Positions 44,284 through 53,828 of a stretch of 64,000 nt of DNA are shown here, one piece after another. A program made the position numbers and the translations under genes. The DNA comes from Pseudomonadota bacterium (GTDB taxonomy: Bacteria; Pseudomonadota; Gammaproteobacteria; Burkholderiales; Rhodocyclaceae): contig JAGTRU010000008.1 of NCBI GenBank assembly GCA_018261905.1, forward strand, positions 1 to 64,000, given 5' to 3'. The stretch's first letter is position 1. The number at the start of each line of letters is the position of its first letter. The notes beneath the pieces are model-generated. The model searched no databases. It was not told where the DNA came from and saw only the letters and a list, made by a program, of their open reading frames with translations.

Positions 44284-46887
44284 ATGCCCGCTTCGTCTTT
44301 CCCGGCGCCCGTCATGAAAACCCCTTCGAGCAAAAAAAAAGCGGGCGGCAAAAAAGCCGCTCGTTCCCCGAAAGCCCCCAAGGAAATCAAGCTGTCGCGC
44401 ACCCAAGTGCCGGACAACTGGTCGGCCGTCGAGTGGCAGCGCGGGCTACGCCGGCAGTTCGGACGGGAACAGGCGTTTGGCCTGGAGAATCTCGGCAGCG
44501 AGCCGTTTTTCTCGGATTTTCGCGTCAGCAATCCGCAGTCGAAAAGCGCTTACCGGGTGGCAATCCGCGGCGCGCAGCCGGGCGATAATTTTTGCAGTTG
44601 CCCCGATTACGCGACCAATGAGCTGGGGACCTGCAAACACATCGAATTCACGCTGGCCGCCCTGGCCAAAAAACGTGGGGTCAAGGCGGCATTTGCCCGC
44701 GGCTATGCGCCGGATTTTTCGGAAATCTACTTGCGCAACGACGGGCAACGCAGCGTCCATTTCCGAGCCGGGGTGAACTGCCCGCCAGCCATCGAGCAGG
44801 CGGCACGGGCGTTGTTCGAGGTGGCCGATCATTGGCGCTTGCCGCCGACGCGCTTTGATGCGCTGGAACGCTTTCTCGGCCTGGTCAGTAAAGCCGGACA
44901 TGAGTTGCGGGCCTACGACGATGCGCTCGATTTCATCGCTGGTCGTCGCGACGCCGAGCGGCGGCTCGCGGTGCTGGCGGCAGCCTTCCCTCGCGGCGCG
45001 GCGGATGGTGCCTGGAAGAAATTGCTCAAGGTGCCGCTCTATCCCTATCAGGCCGCGGGCGCGCTGTTCGCGGCGCAGGCCGGGCGGGCCTTGATCGGCG
45101 ACGAAATGGGTCTGGGCAAGACGATCCAGGCGATTGCCGCGGCCGAAATTCTGGCCCGGCATTTCGGCGTCGCCAAGGTGCTGGTGATTTGCCCGACCTC
45201 GCTGAAATACCAGTGGCAAAGCGAAATCGCCCGTTTTGCCGGGCGCCCGTCGCGGGTCATGGGCGGCAGCCGGGTGCAACGCCAGAAGGATTACGGGCTC
45301 GACGATTTCTGCAAGATCACCAATTACGAAAAACTGCAGCCCGATCTCGATCTGATCGCCGCCTGGGCGCCGGACCTGGTGATTGTCGATGAAGCGCAGC
45401 GGGTCAAGAACTGGAACACCATCGCCGCCCGCGCCCTGAAGCGCATCGACAGCCCCTACGCCGTGGTGCTGACCGGGACGCCGCTGGAAAACAAGCTGGA
45501 AGAGCTGATTTCCATCGTCCAGTTCGTCGACCAGCATCGCCTCGGGCCAACCTGGAAGTTGCTGCACAACCACCAGGTCAAGGACGAGGGCGGTCGGGTG
45601 ACGGGCTATCGCGATCTCGACAAGATCGGCGAAACATTGGCGCCAGTGATGATCCGGCGCAAGAAATCCGAGGTTCTGCAGCAACTGCCGACACGGACCG
45701 ACCAGAATCTGCTGGTCCCGATGACCGAGCCGCAGATGCTGCTGCATCAGGAAAATGCCGATACCGTGGCGCAGATCGTCAGCCGCTGGCGGCGCACGAA
45801 ATTTCTGTCTGACAAGGACCAGCGCCGCCTGACCTGTTGTTTGCAGAACATGCGGATGGCCTGCAACAGCACCTATCTGCTCGACCAGCAGAGCGACCAT
45901 GGCGTCAAGGCCGACGAACTGGCCAATTTGCTCGACGACCTGTTTGCCCAGCCGGAGGCCAAGGCAGTGGTGTTCAGCCAATGGACGCGGACCCACGACA
46001 TCCTGATTCGCCGCCTGGAGGCGCGGGGTATTGGCTACGTCAGCTTTCACGGCAGCATCGCCGCCGAAAAACGCCCGGCCCTGGTCGAGCAATTCCGCAA
46101 CGACCCGGGCTGCCGGGTGTTTTTGTCCACCGATGCAGGGGCCACCGGGCTCAACCTGCAACATGCCTCCATTCTGGTAAACATGGATTTGCCGTGGAAT
46201 CCCGCCTTGCTTGAGCAGCGTATCGGCCGGATTTACCGGATGGGCCAGAAGCGGCCGGTGCAGATCGTCAATTTCATTGCCAAGGGCACCATCGAGGAAG
46301 GCATGCTGTCGGTGCTGGCCTTCAAGCGCTCGCTGGCGGCAGGTATTCTGGATGGCGGCAACGGCGAAATCTCGCTCGGCGGCTCGCGTCTGAATCGCTT
46401 CATGAAGGATGTCGAGAACGTCACCGGCCAGATGGGCGAGGGCGAGGCGATGACGCCGGCCGAGGAGCATCCGGCGGTCGACGTGCCGCTGGCCGCAGAT
46501 TCCGGGGCGCCGGAGGCGGCGGCGCTCGGCGAAGCTCTGGAGCTGGAGGCGGGCGACGAACCGGACAATGGGCTGACCGAAGCGGCATTGGCCGGTCTCG
46601 CGGCAAGCCCGCCGAAAAAGGCGCCGGAAGAGGTACCCGCTGCGTCAGCGCCACCGGCCCATGATCCCTGGTCGGCCATCGCCCAGATCGGCGGTCAGTT
46701 GCTGGCGGCGCTGGCGGCCGGCGCGGCGACGGGTGCAGATGGCCGGCCGCTCAGCCACCCGTGGGTAAGCGAAAACCCGCAGACCGGCGAGCGTCGTTTA
46801 AGCATTCCCCTGCCGCCGCCGGAGACCGCTCAGAAAATCGCCGGCGCGCTGCTCGGCATTGCCCAGGCCCTGCAGAATCGCCGCTGA
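44284..46887 (+). CDS. SWIM-domain SNF2-family helicase
   Basis: 867 residues. A Lys-rich N-terminus (about 10-37), a SWIM zinc finger C-x-C-x10-C-x-H (C104, C106, C117, H119), then a SNF2/Swi2 ATPase: motif I GDEMGLGKT (272-280), DEAQ box (369-372), VLTGTP (motif III), and the C-terminal helicase lobe with VFSQWTRTHD and DLPWNPALLEQRIGRIYRMGQ. The last ~150 residues are Ala/Pro/Glu-rich and disordered-looking. It remodels or translocates on double-stranded DNA; target unknown. Start may instead be the ATG at 44314, because the one at 44284 lies in a hairpin. Convergent with a J-domain gene. Confidence 0.88.
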   Translation: MPASSFPAPVMKTPSSKKKAGGKKAARSPKAPKEIKLSRTQVPDNWSAVEWQRGLRRQFGREQAFGLENLGSEPFFSDFRVSNPQSKSAYRVAIRGAQPGDNFCSCPDYATNELGTCKHIEFTLAALAKKRGVKAAFARGYAPDFSEIYLRNDGQRSVHFRAGVNCPPAIEQAARALFEVADHWRLPPTRFDALERFLGLVSKAGHELRAYDDALDFIAGRRDAERRLAVLAAAFPRGAADGAWKKLLKVPLYPYQAAGALFAAQAGRALIGDEMGLGKTIQAIAAAEILARHFGVAKVLVICPTSLKYQWQSEIARFAGRPSRVMGGSRVQRQKDYGLDDFCKITNYEKLQPDLDLIAAWAPDLVIVDEAQRVKNWNTIAARALKRIDSPYAVVLTGTPLENKLEELISIVQFVDQHRLGPTWKLLHNHQVKDEGGRVTGYRDLDKIGETLAPVMIRRKKSEVLQQLPTRTDQNLLVPMTEPQMLLHQENADTVAQIVSRWRRTKFLSDKDQRRLTCCLQNMRMACNSTYLLDQQSDHGVKADELANLLDDLFAQPEAKAVVFSQWTRTHDILIRRLEARGIGYVSFHGSIAAEKRPALVEQFRNDPGCRVFLSTDAGATGLNLQHASILVNMDLPWNPALLEQRIGRIYRMGQKRPVQIVNFIAKGTIEEGMLSVLAFKRSLAAGILDGGNGEISLGGSRLNRFMKDVENVTGQMGEGEAMTPAEEHPAVDVPLAADSGAPEAAALGEALELEAGDEPDNGLTEAALAGLAASPPKKAPEEVPAASAPPAHDPWSAIAQIGGQLLAALAAGAATGADGRPLSHPWVSENPQTGERRLSIPLPPPETAQKIAGALLGIAQALQNRR

Positions 46888-46926
46888 CGCCTTGTAGGAG
46901 CCGGCGCTGGCGCAGGTCGGCGCGGC

Positions 46927-48135
46927 TTAGCGGCGTCCGGACGGTTTCTTTTTTGGGCTTTTCCGGGGCGACGGCGGGGTAATGCTGGCGAAGAAGATGT
47001 CGTCGAGCATCTGCTCGTCGTCAACTATCGGGGCGACCTCGACTTCCCCAATGAAACGCCTGAGTTCGGCCGGATCTTGCAGCCGCTGCAGATCCTCCTG
47101 AACCTGCCGGAGATCCTGCCGGGCGCTGACGATTTCCGCGCTCATCCAGCGGTCCACGTCTTCCGGGGCGAATTTTCTTTGCCATTGGCAAAAATGCTTG
47201 AACGGTGCGGTCACCGCCTCGACTTCGGCTTTCAGCTCCGCCAGTTGCTCGCGCAGCACCTGGTTGTAGTGGGTCAGGCGCTCGCCGGATAGCGAGGCGA
47301 GATGGTCGGTGTCGATCTGCTCGATCTCGAATTGCAGATTGAGCAGGGCCAGCAGGTCGCCGGCCTGGTAAGCCTGGTTCACCCGCTGCATTTGCTCGGT
47401 CTTCCTGGCGCGGACGGCGGCGTCGGTTTCGCGATCGGGGTGCAGGGCGCTGGCCAGCTTGCGATAGACCTCGCGCACCGTCTGGCTGATTTTCTTGGCC
47501 GCTTCTTCCCTTTTGCGCTCGGCGGCGTCCTGCCGGGCAGTCTTGCGCTTTGCCTGCGGTGGCGCGTCGCTGCCATTTTCCGGGAACGCTCCATACCTTT
47601 TCTTCTCGGCGTGAGCGAACATTTCATCGAGGTCGTCGGTGCCGTCGAAATCATCCATCGGAACGCCGAATACGCTTTCGATAATCTCCCGGGTCTGGGC
47701 CATATCCGCTGCCTTCTCGTCAGCAAAGGAGGTCTTGCCGTGTTTCGTGTAGAGGGTTTCCAGTTCGCTGTCCGGCCCTTCTTCAAGCAGAGCGTCAAGG
47801 ACATCGAGGAGCAGGGTTTTCAGTTTCCTCCGCTGCACTTTTCCGCGCAGTACGCCTTGGTCCCAGTATGCGTCGAGCAATAGCGCGATGCTGCGGCGCG
47901 CCGTGCGGAATTCCGCCAGGACGGGCAACAATTCGCTATTGACGCGCTGCTGATAGCGTGCGCCGTAGGCGTTCCAGTCGCTCAGCAGGCTGCGCTGTTC
48001 GTCCACCTGGCGGAGCAGGCGCTGAAAGGCGGCCTGCTGTTTATCGGCCGGCTTGTGCCGGCCCAGGGCGCTGACAACGCTCACCGCGTGATCCGGGGTG
48101 TCATCGAGGAGGGAGGCTTGGTGGTGTTTGGTCAT
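46927..48135 (-). CDS. J-domain-containing protein
   Basis: 402 residues, no membrane segment. A helical N-terminal half (about 30-175), a basic linker, then a J-like domain (about 210-265) with the HPD motif (232-234) in REVYRKLASALHPDRETD and the following VNQAYQAGDLLALLNLQ, which would stimulate a DnaK/Hsp70. The tail is basic and Pro/Lys-rich. No DnaJ G/F or zinc region, so it is a specialised cochaperone. It converges with the SNF2 helicase 40 nt away, a frequent neighbourhood that suggests joint function but not one operon. Confidence 0.75.
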   Translation of the reverse strand: MTKHHQASLLDDTPDHAVSVVSALGRHKPADKQQAAFQRLLRQVDEQRSLLSDWNAYGARYQQRVNSELLPVLAEFRTARRSIALLLDAYWDQGVLRGKVQRRKLKTLLLDVLDALLEEGPDSELETLYTKHGKTSFADEKAADMAQTREIIESVFGVPMDDFDGTDDLDEMFAHAEKKRYGAFPENGSDAPPQAKRKTARQDAAERKREEAAKKISQTVREVYRKLASALHPDRETDAAVRARKTEQMQRVNQAYQAGDLLALLNLQFEIEQIDTDHLASLSGERLTHYNQVLREQLAELKAEVEAVTAPFKHFCQWQRKFAPEDVDRWMSAEIVSARQDLRQVQEDLQRLQDPAELRRFIGEVEVAPIVDDEQMLDDIFFASITPPSPRKSPKKKPSGRR

Positions 48136-48156
48136 GGCGGAGTGTTTCGGTGACGG

Positions 48157-49374
48157 TTAGCGATAGCGCAGGAATGGCGCACGCTGTTCGCTCCAGGCCT
48201 GTTCGTCGGCGGTCGTCAGGGCGTCGAGTTGATCCGGGCTGGCTTGCCGGTCATCGACCCACTCGCGGAGCAGCGGCGAGCCGTTGATGAGGTCGATGGC
48301 CGGGCGGTCGTGCTCGTATTCGTAGGCGAAATCGCGCCACAGCGGGTAATCCGGATAAAGCCGGCGAATCGCCTTGAAGGCCAGGGCCTGCAATCGCCAG
48401 GGACGGAATGCAGCGTGGTTGTAACTGCCATCCTCGACATGGATCTGCAGGCCATTGCACAACTGGCCGGCGTGCTTGTGGAAGGTCGGCTCGAACCAGA
48501 TTTCGCGCAACTGGCAGCCGGCCAGCCAGTGCGGCGCAAAAGCGCGCATTTCGGCAAGCACGGCGCGAGCCGCGAGATCCGGGGCCCCGAACAGTTCGAG
48601 CGGTCGGGTCGTACCGCGCCCTTCCGAGAGGGTCGTGCCTTCGAGCATCACCGTGCCGGCGTAGGCGCGCGCCATCCAGAGGTTGGGAGCGTTCGGACTG
48701 GGATTGATCCAGGTCCGCTCGCCGAGCGGCCAGCCATAGCCGGGGGCGGCCGCCAGCTGCCAGCCCCGCATTTCGATGACTTGGTAATCGATATCAAGCT
48801 TGAGCAGGTCGATGAACCAAAGGCCCAGTTCGCCCATGGTCAGGCCGTGGCGCATCGGCAGCGGCCCGGCGCCGACGAAACTTTCCCAGCCGGGGCGCAA
48901 GGTCAGCCCCTCGACGGGACGGCCGGCCGGGTTCGGGCGGTCGAGCACCCAGACCGTCTTGCCGTGCTGGGCGGCGGCTTCCAGCAGGTAGCGCAGGGTG
49001 GTGATGAAGGTGTAGATACGGCAGCCGAGATCCTGCAGGTCGACCAGCAGGACATCGAAGGTATCGAGCATCGAGGTCGTCGGCCGGCGGACCTCGCCGT
49101 ACAGGCTGAAAACCGGGATACCGAGTTGCGGGTCGAGGAAATCCGGCGATTCGACCATGTTGTCCTGCTTGTCGCCGCGCAGGCCGTGCTGCGGGCCGAA
49201 GGCGGCCGTTATGTTGAGGTCGGGCAAGGCGGCCAGGGCATCGAGCGAATGGGTCAGATCGGCGGTCACCGAGGCCGGATGGGCGAGCAGCGCGACACGG
49301 CGGCCGGCCAGCGGGCGGCGTAGTTCGGGCTCGGCGAGCAGACGGTCGATGCCGAAAAGGATGGGGGAACTCAT
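48157..49374 (-). CDS. DUF1343/NamZ-family exo-beta-N-acetylmuramidase-like protein
   Basis: 405 residues from the ATG at 49374. Family signatures are VALLAHPASV, FGPQHGLRGDKQDNM, VFSLYG, FDVLLVDLQDLGCRIYTFI and WINPSPNAPNL, matching the DUF1343 family that includes NamZ, which trims N-acetylmuramic acid from peptidoglycan fragments. No signal peptide is seen, so a cytosolic place is likely. It overlaps the DOMON-like gene by 4 nt (ATGA). Whether the target is muropeptide is inferred from the family. Confidence 0.85.
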   Translation of the reverse strand: MSSPILFGIDRLLAEPELRRPLAGRRVALLAHPASVTADLTHSLDALAALPDLNITAAFGPQHGLRGDKQDNMVESPDFLDPQLGIPVFSLYGEVRRPTTSMLDTFDVLLVDLQDLGCRIYTFITTLRYLLEAAAQHGKTVWVLDRPNPAGRPVEGLTLRPGWESFVGAGPLPMRHGLTMGELGLWFIDLLKLDIDYQVIEMRGWQLAAAPGYGWPLGERTWINPSPNAPNLWMARAYAGTVMLEGTTLSEGRGTTRPLELFGAPDLAARAVLAEMRAFAPHWLAGCQLREIWFEPTFHKHAGQLCNGLQIHVEDGSYNHAAFRPWRLQALAFKAIRRLYPDYPLWRDFAYEYEHDRPAIDLINGSPLLREWVDDRQASPDQLDALTTADEQAWSEQRAPFLRYR

Positions 49375-49922
49375 GGGCGAGCGGCTTTCAGATTCAGGGA
49401 AAAACTCGGGCGGAGGTGGAAATCGGGCTGGGCGGCGGCGTGTGCCAGCGCCCAGTAGCTTTTGCTGCCATCGGCGGCTTCGATGACCACTGTCAGGCCG
49501 ATCTGCCATGCCGGGCCGGCCGGCAGCAACGCCGGGGCAAGGCTCGCCGTCAGTTCAAAACCGTTGGCCAGTTGCTGCAGTTCGATGCGTGGCCCGTGTG
49601 GCGCGTGGTAGGCGATGTCGCGGGCGCGATAGTCGGTAAAGCTGTAGGCGGCCCACTCGCCGGACGGCGAGAAATTGAATTCCCGGTATGCCGTGCCGGC
49701 GGCCGGTGCGATGAAGGCCTCGCAGCAGGTGTGCTGCCACAGGCCGTCGGCGGCCTGCGCCGGGCGCGGTTCAGGCAGGCGAATGGCCGCCGGGTCGCCG
49801 TGCACGACATAGCGCAGCATCAGTCCGTCGGCGGTGAGCGTGGTGCTCACCTCGACGGCCTGAACGGCGCGGCAGGAGCTGGCCGGATGGCAGTGCAGGG
49901 GCGTGTAGGGCGGGGCGGACAA
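49371..49922 (-). CDS. DOMON-like domain protein
   Basis: 183 residues with the beta-rich DOMON-like fold: WQHTCCEAFIAPAAGTAYREFNFSPSGEWAAYSFTDYR is the recognisable core, similar to carbohydrate-binding domains of the CBM9/DOMON group. No signal peptide. Its stop overlaps the start of the NamZ-like gene, so the two are made together and may act on the same cell-wall sugar. Confidence 0.75.
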   Translation of the reverse strand: MSAPPYTPLHCHPASSCRAVQAVEVSTTLTADGLMLRYVVHGDPAAIRLPEPRPAQAADGLWQHTCCEAFIAPAAGTAYREFNFSPSGEWAAYSFTDYRARDIAYHAPHGPRIELQQLANGFELTASLAPALLPAGPAWQIGLTVVIEAADGSKSYWALAHAAAQPDFHLRPSFSLNLKAARP

Positions 49923-50092
49923 GGGTGTATGCGATGGCGGGCAAATGGTGCAGCGCGTACTTTACCCGCTGTCCTGCCGGGACGTCGCATCGGGGACGCC
50001 AAAAAGCCGGAAATAACCGGGGCCAGCCTTGGTCAGGAGGTCCTTTTGGAGTAATTTACCGCCTTTGCAGAACAAGGCTCAGGGAGAGAAAA

Positions 50093-51457
50093 ATGACACC
50101 GCTGCGGATCAATCTCGAACAGGAAGAGATTCCCACTCACTGGTACAACGTCGTCGCCGATCTGGCCAACCCGCCGGCGCCGCCGCTCGGGCCGGACGGC
50201 AATCCGGTGCCGCCGGAAGCGATGGGGGCGATCTTCCCCGGGCCGATTCTCGAACAGGAAATGTCGGCCGAACGCTGGATCGCCATTCCCGAAGAAGTCC
50301 GCCAGATCTACGCCCTGTGGCGTCCGGCCCCGCTCTGCCGGGCGCTGCGTCTGGAGCAGGCGCTCGGTACGCCGGCCAAGATTTTCTACAAGTACGAAGG
50401 CGTCTCGCCGGCCGGTTCGCACAAGCCGAATTCCGCCGTGCCGCAGGCCTATTTCAACAAGATCGCCGGCACCAAGCGGCTGACCACGGAAACCGGCGCC
50501 GGCCAGTGGGGTTCGTCGATCGCCTTCGCCGGCCAGATGTTCGGCCTGCCGGTGCGCGTCTTCATGGTCAAGGTCAGCTACGAGCAGAAGCCGTTCCGCC
50601 GTTCGATGATGCAGACCTGGGGCGCTGATGTCTTCGCCAGTCCGAGCAATCTGACCAACGCCGGCCGTGCCGCGCTGGCCGCCGATCCGGACAACCAGGG
50701 TTCGCTCGGCCTGGCCATTTCGGAAGCCGTCGAGGAAGCGGCGGCCGAAGCCGGCACCTGTTATACGCTCGGCTCGGTGCTCAATCACGTCTTGCTGCAC
50801 CAGACGGTGATCGGCCTCGAAGCCAAGAAACAGTTCGACAAGATCGGTCTCTATCCGGATGTGATTTTCGGGCCTTGCGGCGGCGGTTCCAGCTTCGGCG
50901 GCATCGCCTTCCCCTTCCTGGCGGACCAGGCGGCCGGCGACAAGCGCGCCACCAACCTGCGCTGCGTCGCCGTCGAGCCGACCTCCTGCCCGACGCTGAC
51001 CAAGGGCCATTATGCCTACGATTACGGCGACGTTTCCGGCTACACGCCGATCATGAAGATGTACACCCTCGGTCACGACTTCATGCCGCCCGGCATCCAC
51101 GCCGGCGGCCTGCGCTACCACGGCGATTCGCCGCTGGTCTCGCAATTGCTGCACGAAGGTCGCATCGAGGCGCTGGCCGTGCCGCAGGTTGCCACTTTCG
51201 AAGCCGGCGTGCAGTTCGCCCGCGCCGAAGGCATTATCCCGGCGCCGGAATCCTGCCATGCCATCCGCGCCGCCATCGACGAGGCCTTGAAGTGCAAGGT
51301 GACCGGCGAAGCCAAGACCATTCTCTTCAGCCTGACCGGCCACGGCCACTTCGACATGGCCTCCTACGACAAGTATTTCTCCGGCAAGCTGGAGGACTAC
51401 GACTACCCGGCCGAAGCCATCGCCGAGTCGCTGAAACATCTGCCGCAGGTCGGTTAA
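50093..51457 (+). CDS. TrpB2-type tryptophan synthase beta-like protein
   Basis: 454 residues, longer than TrpB1 (~400). PLP-dependent: the lysine is in GSHKPNSA, and GPCGGGSSFGG binds the phosphate of PLP. The N-terminal extension (LRINLEQEEIPTHWYNVVADL) is typical of the TrpB2 group, which works without TrpA and makes tryptophan from indole and serine. No trpA neighbour. The ATG at 50093 has AGGGAGAG upstream. A salvage role for indole is inferred. Confidence 0.88.
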   Translation: MTPLRINLEQEEIPTHWYNVVADLANPPAPPLGPDGNPVPPEAMGAIFPGPILEQEMSAERWIAIPEEVRQIYALWRPAPLCRALRLEQALGTPAKIFYKYEGVSPAGSHKPNSAVPQAYFNKIAGTKRLTTETGAGQWGSSIAFAGQMFGLPVRVFMVKVSYEQKPFRRSMMQTWGADVFASPSNLTNAGRAALAADPDNQGSLGLAISEAVEEAAAEAGTCYTLGSVLNHVLLHQTVIGLEAKKQFDKIGLYPDVIFGPCGGGSSFGGIAFPFLADQAAGDKRATNLRCVAVEPTSCPTLTKGHYAYDYGDVSGYTPIMKMYTLGHDFMPPGIHAGGLRYHGDSPLVSQLLHEGRIEALAVPQVATFEAGVQFARAEGIIPAPESCHAIRAAIDEALKCKVTGEAKTILFSLTGHGHFDMASYDKYFSGKLEDYDYPAEAIAESLKHLPQVG

Positions 51458-51461
51458 GGTC

Positions 51462-52145
51462 GTGAAAACACTCGTCTTCATTCTCGTGCTCGGCAACCTG
51501 CTGTTCTACGCCTTCAGCGCCGGCTATTTCGGCCACCCAGACAACCCGGATGGCGGACGCATCGAGCAGCAGGTGGCGCCCGAACGCATGCGCCTCGTCT
51601 CGCGCGGCGAGGCACCGCCCGTCAAGCCGGCCGAAGTGCCGCCGGCGGCGCCGGTCAGCGCCGAAGCGGAAGCGGCCGCCGGCCCCCGCACCTGTCTGCG
51701 CTGGGATCAGTTGAGCGCCGAAAAAGCCCGCCAGTTGTCGAGCAAGATCGGCGACAAGTTCGCCGCCTACGCGCTGACCAAGCATACCGTCGCCGGCGAA
51801 AGCAACGGCTGGTGGGTCTTCATTCCCCCCTTGCCGGGCAAGGCCGAAGCCGACAAAAAGGCCGGCGAACTGCGCCAACTCGGCATTACCGACTATTTCA
51901 TCATTGCCGACGACGGGCCCCACCGTTTTGCCATTTCGCTCGGCGTCTTTTCCAGCGAAAAAGGCGGCCAGGACCGGCTCGGCGAGCTGAAGGCCAAGGG
52001 CGTCAAATCGGCGCGCGTCAGCCCCCGCACCAGCAAGGAGCCAACGATCACGCTCGAGGCCAGCGGCCCGCTCGGCGACAAGGAAGCGCTCCTCAAGACG
52101 GTCGCCGAGATCCTGCCCAAGGGGCAGGCGCAGAGCTGCAAGTGA
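51462..52145 (+). CDS. SPOR-domain protein with N-terminal membrane anchor
   Basis: 227 residues starting at GTG 51462. One N-terminal hydrophobic helix (about 3-20), a Pro/Ala linker, then a C-terminal domain with the SPOR fold (GWWVFIPPLPGKAEADKKAGEL, ISLGVFSSEKGGQDRL), which binds denuded peptidoglycan at the septum. Its stop overlaps the coaE start as GTGA. In many relatives pilD sits at this place. Confidence 0.75.
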   Translation: MKTLVFILVLGNLLFYAFSAGYFGHPDNPDGGRIEQQVAPERMRLVSRGEAPPVKPAEVPPAAPVSAEAEAAAGPRTCLRWDQLSAEKARQLSSKIGDKFAAYALTKHTVAGESNGWWVFIPPLPGKAEADKKAGELRQLGITDYFIIADDGPHRFAISLGVFSSEKGGQDRLGELKAKGVKSARVSPRTSKEPTITLEASGPLGDKEALLKTVAEILPKGQAQSCK

Positions 52146-52765
52146 GCAATTTCATCGTCGGGCTGACCGGCGGCATCGGCAGTGGGAAGAGCACGGTCGC
52201 CGAGCTTTTTGCCGCCCGGGGTGCCGAACTGGTCGACACCGACGCCATCGCCCACGAACTGACCGCCGCCGGGGGCGCCGCGATGCCCGCCCTGCTCGCC
52301 GCCTTCGGGCCGGCCATGGCCGATCGGGATGGCGCCCTCGACCGCGCCGCCATGCGCCGCACCGTCTTCGCCGACCCGGGCGCCCGGCAGCGCCTGGAAG
52401 ACATCCTGCATCCGCTGATCCGCCAGATTTCCAGCGCCCGTTGCCGGGCCGCCGTCTCGCCCTACGTTATCCTGGCCGTGCCGCTCCTGGTCGAGAGCGG
52501 CACCTATCGCCAACGCTGCCAGCGGATCGTCGTCGTGGACTGCCCGGAGAAACTCCAGATAGAACGGGTCATGGCCCGCAGCGGCATCAGCCGGGCCGAG
52601 GTCGAAGCGATCATGGCGACCCAGGCAACGCGGGCTCAACGTCTGGCCGCGGCGGACGACGTGGTGAGCAACGATGGCGACCTGACAAATCTTTACCGGC
52701 AGGTGGACAAGCTTGATTTAGAGTATCTACGCCTATCGTCAGAAATAGCTAAAGCAAACCATTGA
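52142..52765 (+). CDS. coaE: Dephospho-CoA kinase
   Basis: Last step of CoA synthesis. 207 residues from the GTG at 52142 (VSNFIVGLTGGIGSGKSTVAELF). The P-loop GGIGSGKS and VDTDAIAHEL with the DxD-like acidic site are intact; VPLLVESG is the lid region. The start shares its TGA with the SPOR gene stop. Followed by zapD and yacG. Confidence 0.95.
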   Translation: MSNFIVGLTGGIGSGKSTVAELFAARGAELVDTDAIAHELTAAGGAAMPALLAAFGPAMADRDGALDRAAMRRTVFADPGARQRLEDILHPLIRQISSARCRAAVSPYVILAVPLLVESGTYRQRCQRIVVVDCPEKLQIERVMARSGISRAEVEAIMATQATRAQRLAAADDVVSNDGDLTNLYRQVDKLDLEYLRLSSEIAKANH

Positions 52766-52825
52766 GATTTGCCTGCAAATAGCTCAGAATTAGGGCAATT
52801 TTCCCATTCCAAATCCCAAGGCCGC

Positions 52826-53584
52826 GTGATTACTTACGAATATCCTTTTAACGAGCGCATCCGCACCTTACTGCGCCTCGAGGATCTGTTCGAAAAAACG
52901 ACCTATTTCGCCCAGAGCGACGGCCACCTGGAACACCATACCGCCCTCGTCACCCTGTTCGAGATTCTTGAAGTAGCCGGTCGGGCCGATCTCAAGATGG
53001 ACCTGATCCAGGAACTGGAGCGCCAGCGCCAGACCCTGCTGGCCTACCGCAACAATCCCGACATCTCCGAAGAAGCGCTTTCCGGCGCCCTCTACGAAAT
53101 AGAGCAGTCCTCGGCGGCCTTGCTCAGCATGACCGGCAAAATCGGCCAATACCTGCGCGAGAACGACTGGTTGATGAGCATCAAGAGTCGCGCCGCCATC
53201 CCCGGCGGCGTCTGCGAATTCGATTTACCGTCCTACCACTGGTGGCAGCACCGCAGCGTCGAGGCCCGGCGCGACTCGCTGGAAGGCTGGACCAAGCCTT
53301 TGCTGCCGCTACGCGATGCGGCGACCATCGTCCTCCGCCTGTTGCGCTCAAGCGGCAGTTCGAAGAAGCATGTCGCGGCGCACGGCCAGTTTCAGCTCAA
53401 CCTCGGCGGTTCGGCCTCGCAGATGGTGCGCATCACGCTGGAATCCGAAGAAGCGGCGATCCCCGAAGTCAGCGCCAACAAGTATTTCCTCAACGTCCGC
53501 TTCACCAAGCCGCCGGCCGGCGAAATCAAGGCCCGTAGCTGTGATCGCGATGTCGCCTTCGCCCTGACCTTCTGCAATCTGTGA
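52826..53584 (+). CDS. zapD: Cell division protein ZapD
   Basis: 252 residues from the GTG at 52826 ([22 protein letters not shown]), which matches the family N-terminus and the ~250-residue length; a TTG-led extension to 52769 is not supported. ZapD crosslinks FtsZ filaments at the division site. Signatures: [24 protein letters not shown] stretch (seen as [17 protein letters not shown]) and [12 protein letters not shown]. Linked to coaE and yacG, as in most beta- and gammaproteobacteria. Confidence 0.95.
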   Translation: MITYEYPFNERIRTLLRLEDLFEKTTYFAQSDGHLEHHTALVTLFEILEVAGRADLKMDLIQELERQRQTLLAYRNNPDISEEALSGALYEIEQSSAALLSMTGKIGQYLRENDWLMSIKSRAAIPGGVCEFDLPSYHWWQHRSVEARRDSLEGWTKPLLPLRDAATIVLRLLRSSGSSKKHVAAHGQFQLNLGGSASQMVRITLESEEAAIPEVSANKYFLNVRFTKPPAGEIKARSCDRDVAFALTFCNL

Positions 53585-53781
53585 CGACCGCCCGCCAGGT
53601 ACGTTGCCCGCAGTGTGGCAGAAATGCCCTTTGGGCTCCGGAAAACCCGTGGCGCCCGTTCTGCTCGGAGCGCTGCAAGCAGATCGACCTCGGCTGCTGG
53701 GCGAGCGAAACCTACCGGATTCCGGTCGAGACCGACCCCAACGACCCCGAGAGCAGCATTCCCGAGGCCGATCAGGCCTGA
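53581..53781 (+). CDS. yacG: DNA gyrase inhibitor YacG
   Basis: 66 residues with four zinc-binding cysteines, C-x2-C (CPQC) and C-x3-C (CSERC), and the tail [14 protein letters not shown]. It binds GyrB and blocks DNA binding. GTG start overlapping the zapD stop (GTGA). Confidence 0.94.
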   Translation: MTTARQVRCPQCGRNALWAPENPWRPFCSERCKQIDLGCWASETYRIPVETDPNDPESSIPEADQA

Positions 53782-53828
53782 TCGCCAAACCCGCCGCGCC
53801 TTGCCGCGGCCGTTCGTTGCCTCGCTAT

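Noticed and set aside
44446..46470. A 674-codon open frame on the minus strand across the SNF2 helicase
   Set aside because: Antisense to a gene with intact helicase motifs; no motif in its own translation.
50033..51496. A long minus-strand frame across trpB2
   Set aside because: Antisense to a PLP enzyme with intact motifs.
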